The notes beneath the pieces are model-generated. The model was not told the origin of the DNA. It saw only the letters and a list, made by a program, of their open reading frames with translations, and searched no databases. Position numbers and translations under genes: made by a program. Shown here piece after piece: positions 32,177-39,683 of a stretch of 64,000 nucleotides of DNA (position 1 is its first letter; every line of letters begins with the position of its first letter). The DNA is from Pseudonocardia sp. HH130630-07. Lineage in GTDB: Bacteria > Actinomycetota > Actinomycetes > Mycobacteriales > Pseudonocardiaceae. The stretch lies in assembly GCF_001698125.1 (NCBI RefSeq), contig NZ_CP013854.1, forward strand, positions 2,170,001 through 2,234,000, written 5' to 3'.

Positions 32177-33112
32177 TCAGCGCAGGGTGATCTGCTTGCC
32201 CGCCAGCACTGCGCGCGCCCGGTGCTCGGTGTCGCTCAGCGGCTTCTCCGCCAGACCGGCCAGCACCTCGTCGAGCCGCTTCGCGAACTCGGCGGCCGGG
32301 GCTCCCCACTCCGAGGAGTGCGACTCCCGGTCCACGTCCCACACCGGGACGACCAGGCCGTGCGCCCGGAACGACCCGGCGTAGCGCGAGCCCTCGCCCA
32401 GCTCCAGCCCGCCCTGGTCGGACAGCCGGGCCAGCGCGGCCATCAGCGTCGGCTCGTCCTCGGTGCGCACCCACCGCACGTGCGCCTTCGACCCGGTGTC
32501 GACCCAGTACGCGCCCCGCACGCCCGGCCCCGCGACCGCCTCGGTCGGCATGATCACCGAGTTGGCGCGCTCCAGCATCGCCTGCGCCTCGGGATCCGGC
32601 TCGCCGCCGGGGATCCACCAGGAGAAGTCGGCGTGCACCGTCGGCTCCAGCGCCGTCTCCGGCTCCAGCACGTCCTGCAGCCGCTCGGCGGTCCGCCGGT
32701 CCGGTCCGACCACCGGCAGCGAGGACCCGGGCTCCGCCGAGCGGGCCCAGGCGAGCGCCCCGGCGAGGTCGGTGGACAGGTCGCCGGACCGGGTCTGGAC
32801 CTGCATGCCGATCAGGACGTCACCGTTGTCCCGCACGATCGCCGCGGACGCGCCGGGCAGCACCGACGCCAGCGTCACCGGGCCGCCGGAGCGGACCGGC
32901 AGGGCCGCCGTCGCGGACGGGAGGAACTCCCGCATGGCGACGAGATCGGGCTCGGCGGCCAGTCCCTCGAACGGCCGGACGACGATGATGTCGTCACCGG
33001 CCCCGTGACAGACCTTGTACCGCTTGCCCGACCCGCACGGGCACGGCCGCCGCGGGTTGTCGGCGGCGGATACCTCGGACCGGGTGGCTCGGTTGCGCGT
33101 CTTCTTGCCCAT
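32177..33112 (-). CDS. DUF5926 protein with SEC-C motif
   Basis: 311 residues. After a basic start (MGKKTRNRATR) comes the SEC-C zinc motif, CPCGSGKRYKVCHG (about residues 24-37), as found at the end of SecA and in accessory proteins. The remaining 270 residues are an alpha/beta domain with FSWWIPGGEPDPEAQ and YAGSFRAHGLVVPVWDVD. This is the actinobacterial DUF5926 layout. Function is unknown; the zinc finger suggests binding to protein or nucleic acid. It is divergent from the P450 gene with 20 bp between starts. Confidence 0.82.
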   Translation of the reverse strand: MGKKTRNRATRSEVSAADNPRRPCPCGSGKRYKVCHGAGDDIIVVRPFEGLAAEPDLVAMREFLPSATAALPVRSGGPVTLASVLPGASAAIVRDNGDVLIGMQVQTRSGDLSTDLAGALAWARSAEPGSSLPVVGPDRRTAERLQDVLEPETALEPTVHADFSWWIPGGEPDPEAQAMLERANSVIMPTEAVAGPGVRGAYWVDTGSKAHVRWVRTEDEPTLMAALARLSDQGGLELGEGSRYAGSFRAHGLVVPVWDVDRESHSSEWGAPAAEFAKRLDEVLAGLAEKPLSDTEHRARAVLAGKQITLR

Positions 33113-33132
33113 CCGCGGCAAGGTAGCGGGTC

Positions 33133-34353
33133 ATGCATGCCTTCGATCCGGCCGACCCCGGTTTCCTCGCCGATCCGTACCCCGCCTACGCCGCACTCCG
33201 CGCCGCCGGGCCGGTGCACGACCATCCCGGGCTCGGCGTCCCGGTGGCCGTGACCCACGCGGCCTGCTCGGCGGTGCTGCGCGACCGGGGACTGGGCCGG
33301 ATCTGGTCCGACGCCGAGCCCGCGGCCGAGCTGACGTCGTTCAACCTGCTGCACCGCAACTCGTTGCTGGAGCGTGAGGGCGAGCCGCACACCCGGCTGC
33401 GCCGGCTCGTCGCGTCCGCCTTCGCCCGCGGGCACACCGAGCGCCTGGCCCCGCTGGTCCGGGCCCGCGCCGAGGCACTCGTCGACGACCTGGCCGGGCG
33501 GTCCGGCGACGGCGCCCCCGCCGACCTCGTCGAACTGGTCGCCGAGCCGCTGCCGGTCCTGGTGATCGCCGACCTGCTGGGCGTCCCGGAGACGAGGCGG
33601 GGGCCGCTGCGGGCGTGGTCGGACGCGATCGTGCGGATGTACGAACCCGACCCCGGTGACGACGGCCGGGCCGCCGCCGAGCGGGCGTCCGCCGGATTCG
33701 TGGCGATGGTCCGCGACCTCATCACCGAACGCCGGTCGGGTGCGCCGGCCACGCACCCGGGCGACGGGCGGGACCTCGTCGGCGACCTGCTCGCCGTCCG
33801 TGACACCGACGACGGCACCGAGGGGGCGATCTCCGACGACGAGATCGTCGGCACCGCGGTGCTGCTGCTCATGGCGGGGCACGAGGCGACGGTGAACGTC
33901 ATCGGCAACGGGGTGCACGCCCTGCTCCGGCACCCGGACCAGTGGCGACGGCTCGTCGCCGACCCGGGGTTGCTGGGCACCGCCGTCGAGGAGCTGATCC
34001 GGTTCGACGCGCCGCTGCAGCTGTTCGAGCGCACCGCGGTCGCCGACACGACGGTCGCCGGGCACCCCGTCCCGGCCGGCACCCGGATCGGCGCACTGCT
34101 GGGGGCCGCCGGGCGGGACCCGGCCGCGTTCGCGGAACCGGACCGGCTCGACGTCGGCCGCTCGCCGAACCCGCACCTCGGGTTCGGGGCCGGGGTGCAC
34201 TACTGCCTCGGCGCGCCGCTCGCCCGGCTCGAGGTCGCGGAGGTGCTGCGGGCGCTGCTGCGCCGGATGCCGGACGCGGCCCTGGACGGCGCCCCCGTCC
34301 GTCGGCCGCGGTTCGTCATGCGCGGCTGGACGGAACTGCGGCTGACCGGATGA
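33133..34353 (+). CDS. Cytochrome P450
   Basis: A complete 406-residue bacterial class I P450. The I-helix is LLLMAGHEATVN (about residue 240), with Glu and Ala-Thr in place of the usual Asp/Glu-Thr. The ExxR is in AVEELIRFDAPLQ, and the heme loop FGAGVHYCLG (about residue 350) carries the Cys ligand. HLL-type substrate residues cannot be read. No ferredoxin or reductase lies nearby, so partners must be elsewhere. The start is 20 bp from the divergent DUF5926 start. The natural substrate is unknown. Confidence 0.93.
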   Translation: MHAFDPADPGFLADPYPAYAALRAAGPVHDHPGLGVPVAVTHAACSAVLRDRGLGRIWSDAEPAAELTSFNLLHRNSLLEREGEPHTRLRRLVASAFARGHTERLAPLVRARAEALVDDLAGRSGDGAPADLVELVAEPLPVLVIADLLGVPETRRGPLRAWSDAIVRMYEPDPGDDGRAAAERASAGFVAMVRDLITERRSGAPATHPGDGRDLVGDLLAVRDTDDGTEGAISDDEIVGTAVLLLMAGHEATVNVIGNGVHALLRHPDQWRRLVADPGLLGTAVEELIRFDAPLQLFERTAVADTTVAGHPVPAGTRIGALLGAAGRDPAAFAEPDRLDVGRSPNPHLGFGAGVHYCLGAPLARLEVAEVLRALLRRMPDAALDGAPVRRPRFVMRGWTELRLTG

Positions 34354-34378
34354 GCCGAACGGCCGCATTCGCACTAGC

Positions 34379-36017
34379 CCTGGTGATTCACGGAGCTGCG
34401 GATTGACCGCGTGATCGGCTGGCGGCGGATCCGGTCCGGTTCGTTCGATGGGTGGGCATGGCGAAGGGGCCGGCCTGCGCGTTCTGCCGGGAGCTCCCGC
34501 CGCTCGTCGTGTCGGGCTTCGGAGATCAACCAGCAGGAACAGGCAACGCGCACAGCCGCGCGAACGCGCGGGCGAGATCGACCGCCCAGGGCCAGGACCG
34601 TTGGATGCGGACCCAGACTCGGCGTTGCCCGCGGGTGATCCGCGCGGCGGTGTGCAACAACCGGTAGCGCAACGCCTTCGGCTCGACCTTCGCCAGGTCG
34701 CCGTCGAGAAGCAGGCGCTGGGTCCAGGTGATCAGGTCGACCGCGAGCATGACCACGGTCAACCACGCCGCGTTGACGGCGAAGGACCGGGACGGGAAGT
34801 GGTTGAGGCCGGTGTCCTTGCCGCAGCGGATCCGGTCCTCGACCCGGGCGTGGGCGCGGTGGCGGGCGTCGAGGAAGGCGAGCTGCCCGACGCGGGTGTC
34901 GGTGGCGAACGCGGTGTAGCGCCAGCCGTCACGCTCCTCGAACGCATCGAGCTGCGCGCCGGGATGCGGCCGTTCACGACGGACGACAACGCGGGTCCCG
35001 GCCGGGTAGTCGACCAACGCGGAGGCGGGGAGCAAGCCGGTGATCTCGGCCAGCCCGGCGCCGTCACGGTGCCCGCCGTCAGCGTCGACCGCCTCGGCCC
35101 ACACCGTCTTCGGGACCAGGCTGATCACGGTGCGTTCGCGGTCGGTGACGGCCCAGCCGACGGAGAACTCACAGCTCACCGCTGTGTCTTGTTGCGCTCG
35201 GATGTGGGCGAGGAAGGCTTTCGTGGCGCCCGCGGTGTCGGTGCGGACCAGGATCGGGTGCCCGTGACGGAACGCGTCAGGGATCTGGGCGAGCGCGTCG
35301 TCGAGCACGCTGATGTGATCCGCGGCGGTGTTCGCACCGGCGTTCCCGCGGCGCAAGCGGGCGGCGAGGAACTCGCCGGTGTTGTCGCAGAACGCCAGCA
35401 TCGGGTGATACCCGAACGTCTTCTTGAACGTGGGCGTGGCCTGTTCCTTCTCGCTGTGGGCGATGACGATCGTGGCGTCGAGATCGATCACCAGCACGTC
35501 CCGGCCGTGCCGGCGCAGGTCGCGGCCGGCGACCCGAGCCGCGGGAAACGCGCGACCATCGACGTCGGCGTGCTGGGCCCAGACCACCTCCCGGGCCCGC
35601 GCCCGCCCCGCCGCGATCGAGGACAACCGGCGCTCGTCGAGCTTGTCGAGCAGTCGCCAGCAGGTCGAGTCCGATGCCACCGACCCGAACACCGCGCCCT
35701 GATCGGCCAGGACCGCGATCTCGCAGATCCTCGTGGCCCCGTCGGCGACCGCGACGGCCAGATCGACCAGCACCCGCCCCGGATCATGACGCGCCCGAGC
35801 TCGTCGCAGCGGTGCGAGCGCGGTCGAGAGTTCACTGGCCAACGTGGTCCGGTCGGCGACATCGGCCAGCAGACGCGACCCGACGTGCGACACCACCCCA
35901 GCGCCGTCGGCGGTCACGATGACCGGTGGGCGCGTGCTTGTAGTCTGCACTCGGAAAGTGCCTCCTCGACCATGGCGGACAGGGCTTCGACACCCGCTGT
36001 CTTACCTGGTCACGAGG
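34379..36017. mobile_element. IS1380-family insertion sequence
   Basis: Boundaries are approximate. Outer ends share CCTGGTGA (from 34379) and CCTCGTGA (reverse complement ending at 36017). The element is then about 1.64 kb, normal for IS1380. One transposase gene runs leftwards. Close to the right end, GAAAGTGCCTC (35954-35964) and its complement (36014-36024) form an additional inverted repeat. GCACT occurs just outside both ends (34371-34375 and 36017-36021) and may be the target duplication. Confidence 0.8.
34526..35950 (-). CDS. IS1380-family transposase
   Basis: 474 residues, full length for the family and without frameshift. The DDE residues are visible in LVIDLDATIVIAHSEKE (first Asp), ILVRTDTAGATKAFL (second Asp) and ARVEDRIRCGKDTGL (Glu). 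NHFPSRSFAVNAAWL and the RLLHTAARITRGQRRVW tail are typical IS1380 blocks. The intact gene means the element could still move. It separates the P450 from the roadblock-type genes. Confidence 0.93.
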   Translation of the reverse strand: MQTTSTRPPVIVTADGAGVVSHVGSRLLADVADRTTLASELSTALAPLRRARARHDPGRVLVDLAVAVADGATRICEIAVLADQGAVFGSVASDSTCWRLLDKLDERRLSSIAAGRARAREVVWAQHADVDGRAFPAARVAGRDLRRHGRDVLVIDLDATIVIAHSEKEQATPTFKKTFGYHPMLAFCDNTGEFLAARLRRGNAGANTAADHISVLDDALAQIPDAFRHGHPILVRTDTAGATKAFLAHIRAQQDTAVSCEFSVGWAVTDRERTVISLVPKTVWAEAVDADGGHRDGAGLAEITGLLPASALVDYPAGTRVVVRRERPHPGAQLDAFEERDGWRYTAFATDTRVGQLAFLDARHRAHARVEDRIRCGKDTGLNHFPSRSFAVNAAWLTVVMLAVDLITWTQRLLLDGDLAKVEPKALRYRLLHTAARITRGQRRVWVRIQRSWPWAVDLARAFARLCALPVPAG

Positions 36018-36096
36018 CACTTTCTTCAGTTGGGGTCGGAGATCACCGGCACAACCCGTGAAGAGTCCGGGCTAGCCCGTCGGACCGAATGAGGGA

Positions 36097-36163
36097 TTCC
36101 TACGGCAGAATTGCCGATACCTACTCCTGCGCGGCGCGCCCGGCGAACGGGGGGCCGTAGGAA
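36097..36163. promoter_or_regulatory. Inverted repeats upstream of the roadblock-type genes
   Basis: TTCCTACGG (36097-36105) and its complement CCGTAGGAA (36155-36163) are 49 bp apart. Between them lies a small dyad, CGGCA-GAAT-TGCCG (36103-36116). The region is AT-richer than its surroundings and ends 30 bp before the ATG at 36194. It looks like a promoter/operator zone for the first roadblock-type gene. Confidence 0.5.
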
Positions 36164-36193
36164 ATCACCCCGGTACATGATGGAATCTCTCCG

Positions 36194-36925
36194 ATGGAAT
36201 CGTGGTCGGAACTGCTCGGCCGCGCCCTGGACACTCCCGGCGCGCGGTACGCCCGCCTGACCGACCCCGCCAGCGGTTCGGTCGTCGCCGCGCGCGGCAC
36301 CCCGGCACCCGACGCCGGACCGGCGGCGGCCGTCACCGGGTGGGCGGCGGCGGAGGAGGCGTCCGGGCACCCGCTCGACGACGCGGTGATCACGACGGAC
36401 ACCGCGTACCACCTCGTCCGGACGCTGCCCGGCGACCGGGCGCCGCTGCTGGTCTACCTGTGCGTCGACCGGACCCACGGCAACCTGGCACTCGCCAGGA
36501 GGACCCTCGTCTCGCTCCGTCGATACCCCCTTCCACCTGGGAACACATCCGGATCGGAAGTATCCGGTGGCCCACTCGTGCCCGCCCAGGCGCCGGCACC
36601 GGCGATCGAACGGACCCCGTCGGCGATCCCGCTCCCGCGGCGGGGGTCGGGCGCCACGACGCCGTCGGCGCCGCCCGTCCGGGTGCCCGTGCCGGTCGTC
36701 ACGCCGTCGCCGTCGCCGCGGGTGGACCGGGCCGGTCCGGCGCCGTCCCCGGTGCCGGCGGCCGGAGCCGCACCTGCGGACCGGAACCGGCCCACGGATC
36801 CGGCGCTGCACCCGCGGAACCCGGTGGAACCGCCGGGCGGCCGGTGGGCCGACGATCTCCGGACAATGGCCCGGATCCTCGCCGGACTGCGCCGCATGGA
36901 TCGGTCGCACCCCACAGATGGTTGA
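36194..36925 (+). CDS. Roadblock/LC7-like protein 1 with Pro-rich tail
   Basis: 243 residues. The N-terminal 110 residues are a compact alpha/beta unit: YARLTDPASGSVVAARG (strand-turn-strand with the D..SG motif) and TDTAYHLVRTLPG, then LLVYLCVDRTHGNLALARRT. The remainder (115-243) is Pro/Ala-rich and probably unfolded, ending in a short helix. The unit aligns by eye with the next gene product (HLIRIIRG...LNRAQANLAMARRD). Roadblock proteins usually regulate small GTPases, but none is encoded nearby. The function is inferred only at fold level. Confidence 0.6.
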   Translation: MESWSELLGRALDTPGARYARLTDPASGSVVAARGTPAPDAGPAAAVTGWAAAEEASGHPLDDAVITTDTAYHLVRTLPGDRAPLLVYLCVDRTHGNLALARRTLVSLRRYPLPPGNTSGSEVSGGPLVPAQAPAPAIERTPSAIPLPRRGSGATTPSAPPVRVPVPVVTPSPSPRVDRAGPAPSPVPAAGAAPADRNRPTDPALHPRNPVEPPGGRWADDLRTMARILAGLRRMDRSHPTDG

Positions 36926-36956
36926 CGCCCGTCAATTCGGGGTTATCGTTGTCGGT

Positions 36957-37015
36957 CTCGGCGGTGACCACGACGCAGATCCATTCCTCGGCCCCCCGGA
37001 GGAATGACCGCCGAG
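36957..37015 (+). other. Bulged hairpin between the first two roadblock-type genes
   Basis: Outer stem CTCGGCGGT (36957-36965) pairs with ACCGCCGAG (37007-37015), and inner stem CATTCCTC (36982-36989) pairs with GAGGAATG (36999-37006) around a 9-nt loop. All 17 pairs are perfect; a 16-nt bulge sits on the left side. It ends 54 bp before the ATG of the second gene and has no T-tract. It may be an attenuator, a processing site or a small structured RNA. Confidence 0.5.
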
Positions 37016-37069
37016 CCACGCTCCTCGAACTCGAATACGGCAGCACCGCGCCGTTCGGAGGCACTTAGC

Positions 37070-37495
37070 ATGAACAACATCGATCGTTCGCTGGACATGG
37101 CGGCCAACATCAAGGGCGCCTTCGCGGTCGCGATCGTGGACTTCGACAGCGGCATGACGCTCGGGTCCCGCGGCGGCAGCCCGGAGTTCGACCTGGACGT
37201 CGCCGCCCCGGGCAACTCCGAGGTGGTCCGCACCAAGCTCGAGGTGATGCACAAGCTCGGGCTGCGGGAGACCATCGAGGACATCCTGATCACGCTGGAC
37301 ACCCAGTACCACCTGATCCGGATCATCCGGGGCACCGACGAGCAGCTGTTCTTCTACCTCGTCCTGAACCGGGCCCAGGCCAACCTGGCCATGGCCCGGC
37401 GCGACCTGCGCGTCATCGAGCAGCAGTTCGCGATGGCGTCGCCGCAGACGGCACCGCAGCCGGCCGGGCAGGCGTACTTCCCGGCGCAGCGCTGA
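37070..37495 (+). CDS. Roadblock/LC7-like protein 2 (core paralogue)
   Basis: The ATG at 37070 has GGAGG 8 bp upstream; 141 residues. It is almost entirely the alpha/beta unit: FAVAIVDFDSGMTLGSRGG (D..SG turn), VVRTKLEVMHKLGLRETIED, TLDTQYHLIRIIRG, FFYLVLNRAQANLAMARRD and a final helix, then 20 disordered residues. It has the size and pattern of a stand-alone roadblock domain. Its codon use is less extreme than in the Pro-rich neighbours. It probably forms homo- or hetero-dimers with the flanking paralogues. Confidence 0.7.
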   Translation: MNNIDRSLDMAANIKGAFAVAIVDFDSGMTLGSRGGSPEFDLDVAAPGNSEVVRTKLEVMHKLGLRETIEDILITLDTQYHLIRIIRGTDEQLFFYLVLNRAQANLAMARRDLRVIEQQFAMASPQTAPQPAGQAYFPAQR

Positions 37496-37532
37496 CGACC
37501 GACCCCGGAGACCGCACGGAGCCGCCAGCCAC

Positions 37533-38414
37533 ATGGGACGACACCGGCACGACGTGGCGGTCCGGACCGACGGCCTCGCCGTCGTGCTCGGACCGCTCCT
37601 CGCCGACCCCCGGATCCGGTCCGCCGCCCTGATCGACGTGGACAGCGGGATGGTCCTCGACGTCTGCGGGCCGGACACCGCCACCGGCCGGCTCGGCAGC
37701 GGGCGGGCGGCCGACCACGACCACCGGGACGAGGTGCGCGGCGCCGCCCACGCGGAGCTGGTGCGGATCGGGCTCGCGCTCGCCCCCGGCTCCGGTGGCG
37801 TCCTGGGCCTGGTCCTCGACGCCGGCCCGGACCGGCACGTGCTGCACACGGTCACCGACCCGCACGGTGGCCGGCTCGCGCTGTCGGTCGTCGTCCGCGG
37901 GCCGGACCGGATCGTCGCGAAGGTGCGCAAGCGCCTGCGTGAGGTGTCCGGACCGGCGCTGACCGCCGGACCGTCGGTCGCCGTGCGACCCGGCTCCGCG
38001 GCCTGGGCCCCGACCGGCGCCGTGCCGACCAGCGCCGTGCCGACCAGCGCCGTGCCGACCAGCGCCCCGCAGACCAGCGCCCCGCAGACCAGCGCCCCGC
38101 AGACCGGAGCCCTGCCGACCAGCACCGTGCGGAGCGGCATCGCCCAGATCGGTGCGGTCCCTGCCGGACCGGTGCCGGGTGCTCCGGTGCCGACCGGACC
38201 GGAGCGGGCCGACGAGCCCGACCGCCCGGACGTCGCGGCGACCGCTCCGCACCGGGCCGTCAGCGCACCGGTGCGGTCGTACCCTCCGCGACCGGGGGCG
38301 CCGCTGTCGGCGATGCTCCCCGGTCCGGTCCCGGCGTCGTCGCAGGCCCGCCCGGGCCCGCCCGGACCAGCAGCTCCCGCGGACCGTCCGGATCCGGCTC
38401 CAGCAGACCGCTGA
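37533..38414 (+). CDS. Roadblock/LC7-like protein 3 with repeat-containing tail
   Basis: 293 residues. The N-terminal unit (about 15-140) contains IRSAALIDVDSGMVLDVCG, the same D.DSGM turn as protein 2, then EVRGAAHAELVRIGLAL and LSVVVRGPDRIVAKVRKRL. From residue 150 on, the protein is Pro/Ala/Thr-rich, with seven 5-residue repeats (AVPTS/APQTS). The last 155 bp overlap, tail to tail, the DUF4328 gene on the other strand. Function is unknown; it is likely co-expressed with the two upstream paralogues. Confidence 0.62.
   Translation: MGRHRHDVAVRTDGLAVVLGPLLADPRIRSAALIDVDSGMVLDVCGPDTATGRLGSGRAADHDHRDEVRGAAHAELVRIGLALAPGSGGVLGLVLDAGPDRHVLHTVTDPHGGRLALSVVVRGPDRIVAKVRKRLREVSGPALTAGPSVAVRPGSAAWAPTGAVPTSAVPTSAVPTSAPQTSAPQTSAPQTGALPTSTVRSGIAQIGAVPAGPVPGAPVPTGPERADEPDRPDVAATAPHRAVSAPVRSYPPRPGAPLSAMLPGPVPASSQARPGPPGPAAPADRPDPAPADR
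38019..38123 (+). repeat. 15-bp tandem repeat inside roadblock-like gene 3
   Basis: Seven in-frame 15-bp units. Three are GCCGTGCCGACCAGC, then come three GCCCCGCAGACCAGC-like units and one diverged unit. They encode AVPTS and APQTS pentapeptides. Copy number could vary by slippage without breaking the frame. Confidence 0.85.
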
Positions 38415-39282
38415 GCCGGCGCACCACCCGGACCGTCCAGTACGCCGTCACCGCAGCCAGCAGGTTCGCCCACACGTGCAGCAGCACGCCGTCGGCCAGT
38501 GCCTGGGTCCCGGTCCGGAACCGCCACGCCAGCGTGACCGCGCCCAGCACCACCGAGGCGATCCACAGGCCCCACCAGACGAGCAGGTCCCGCGACGGCC
38601 GCGGGCGCCGGTCCGCCGGGAGCTCCAGCGCGGAGTGCTCGATCTCGCCGAGCAGCGATCCCGGGGCCGCGAGGTTCCAGCCCGGCACCAGCCAGCCGGC
38701 GACGACCGACCGGCGGCTCCGCCACGCCCGCGTCCCGGACCGCTCGGCCGCCGCGCGGTAGGCCGCGAGGCTCCACGAGATCGTGAGCACCCCGCCGGCG
38801 ACCAGCGCGACGATCGACGACCAGCCGCCGAACCAGACCATCGCGTCCGACCAGCCGACCGCGGTCGGTGACAGCGCGTCCGACAGGCTGGCCACGAGCA
38901 GGCCGTAGCGCCACAGCTCGGCCGCCGCGGCGACGACGCCCATCGCGACCGTCACCCACAGCACCGGGATCAGCTGACCGGCCAGCCAGCGGGTCCGGTC
39001 CAGCGCACGGCCGGCCGCACCCGCGGCGGCCGGCGGCGGCCGGCGCCAGGGGCCCACCGGCAGGCCCCAGGACGGGATCGACCGGTACCGCGGCGGCCCG
39101 GTGTAGCCGGCCCGCCGGGCCCGGCCGGTCGCAGGAGGAGCGACGCCGCCCCCGGGCACCGTCGCGACCCAGTCGAGCGCCGCGAGGTAACGGCCGCACC
39201 ACGGGCAGAACGCGCCGCTGCCGTCCGGCGCCGTCCGGCCGCACCGTGGGCACGGCGCGGCCGCCTTCCCGGGCGCGGGCAC
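38260..39282 (-). CDS. DUF4328 membrane protein with N-terminal zinc ribbon
   Basis: 340 residues from a GTG start. The N-terminus has a double zinc-ribbon, CPRCGRTAPDGSGAFCPWCG (about residues 11-30). A Pro/Gly linker and six or so helices follow (about 95-285), with GWLVPGWNLAAPGSLLGEI (about residues 195-213) as the DUF4328 hallmark. The C-terminal 40 residues are low complexity. It starts 4 bp after the rhodanese gene and probably shares its transcript. Zinc-ribbon membrane proteins of this kind have no assigned role. Confidence 0.78.
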   Translation of the reverse strand: MPAPGKAAAPCPRCGRTAPDGSGAFCPWCGRYLAALDWVATVPGGGVAPPATGRARRAGYTGPPRYRSIPSWGLPVGPWRRPPPAAAGAAGRALDRTRWLAGQLIPVLWVTVAMGVVAAAAELWRYGLLVASLSDALSPTAVGWSDAMVWFGGWSSIVALVAGGVLTISWSLAAYRAAAERSGTRAWRSRRSVVAGWLVPGWNLAAPGSLLGEIEHSALELPADRRPRPSRDLLVWWGLWIASVVLGAVTLAWRFRTGTQALADGVLLHVWANLLAAVTAYWTVRVVRRLSGLLEPDPDGPRELLVRAGPGGPATTPGPDRGASPTAAPPVAEGTTAPVR

Positions 39283-39285
39283 GGG

Positions 39286-39615
39286 TCAGGCGATCCGGGG
39301 TGCGCTGCCGTCGTCGGTGACCACGTCGCGGCCCGACGCCGACCACTCCTGCATGCCGCCCGCGACGTTCACCGCCGGGAAGCCCTGCTGGGCCAGGTAG
39401 GCCACGACCCGGGCGGACCGGCCGCCGGAGCGGCAGACGACGTAGAGCGGGTCGTCGCCGGGGATCTCCCCGGTCCGGCCGGCGAGCTCCGACATCGGCA
39501 GGTGCCGGGCCGCCGGGGCGTGCCCGGCGGTCCACTCGTCGAGCTCCCGGACGTCCAGCATCGGGGCGTCGGCGGGGACGTCGGACACGCTCACGGTGGG
39601 CACCTGGTCGGACAT
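39286..39615 (-). CDS. Rhodanese-like single-domain protein
   Basis: A 109-residue rhodanese domain. LDVRELDEWTAGHAPAARHL is the CH2A-type region and VVCRSGGRSARVVAYL is the active-site loop with the catalytic Cys (about residue 61). GFPAVNVAGGMQEWSASG is the CH2B region. Such proteins carry sulfane sulfur. All key residues are intact. It is in tandem with the DUF4328 gene; there is no other link to sulfur metabolism in this window. Confidence 0.92.
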   Translation of the reverse strand: MSDQVPTVSVSDVPADAPMLDVRELDEWTAGHAPAARHLPMSELAGRTGEIPGDDPLYVVCRSGGRSARVVAYLAQQGFPAVNVAGGMQEWSASGRDVVTDDGSAPRIA

Positions 39616-39683
39616 GCCGCCATCCTGCCACGCACCACCGTGAACACCGGGTGAGCCGGATCCCGCCGCACGGGTGCCGTCGC

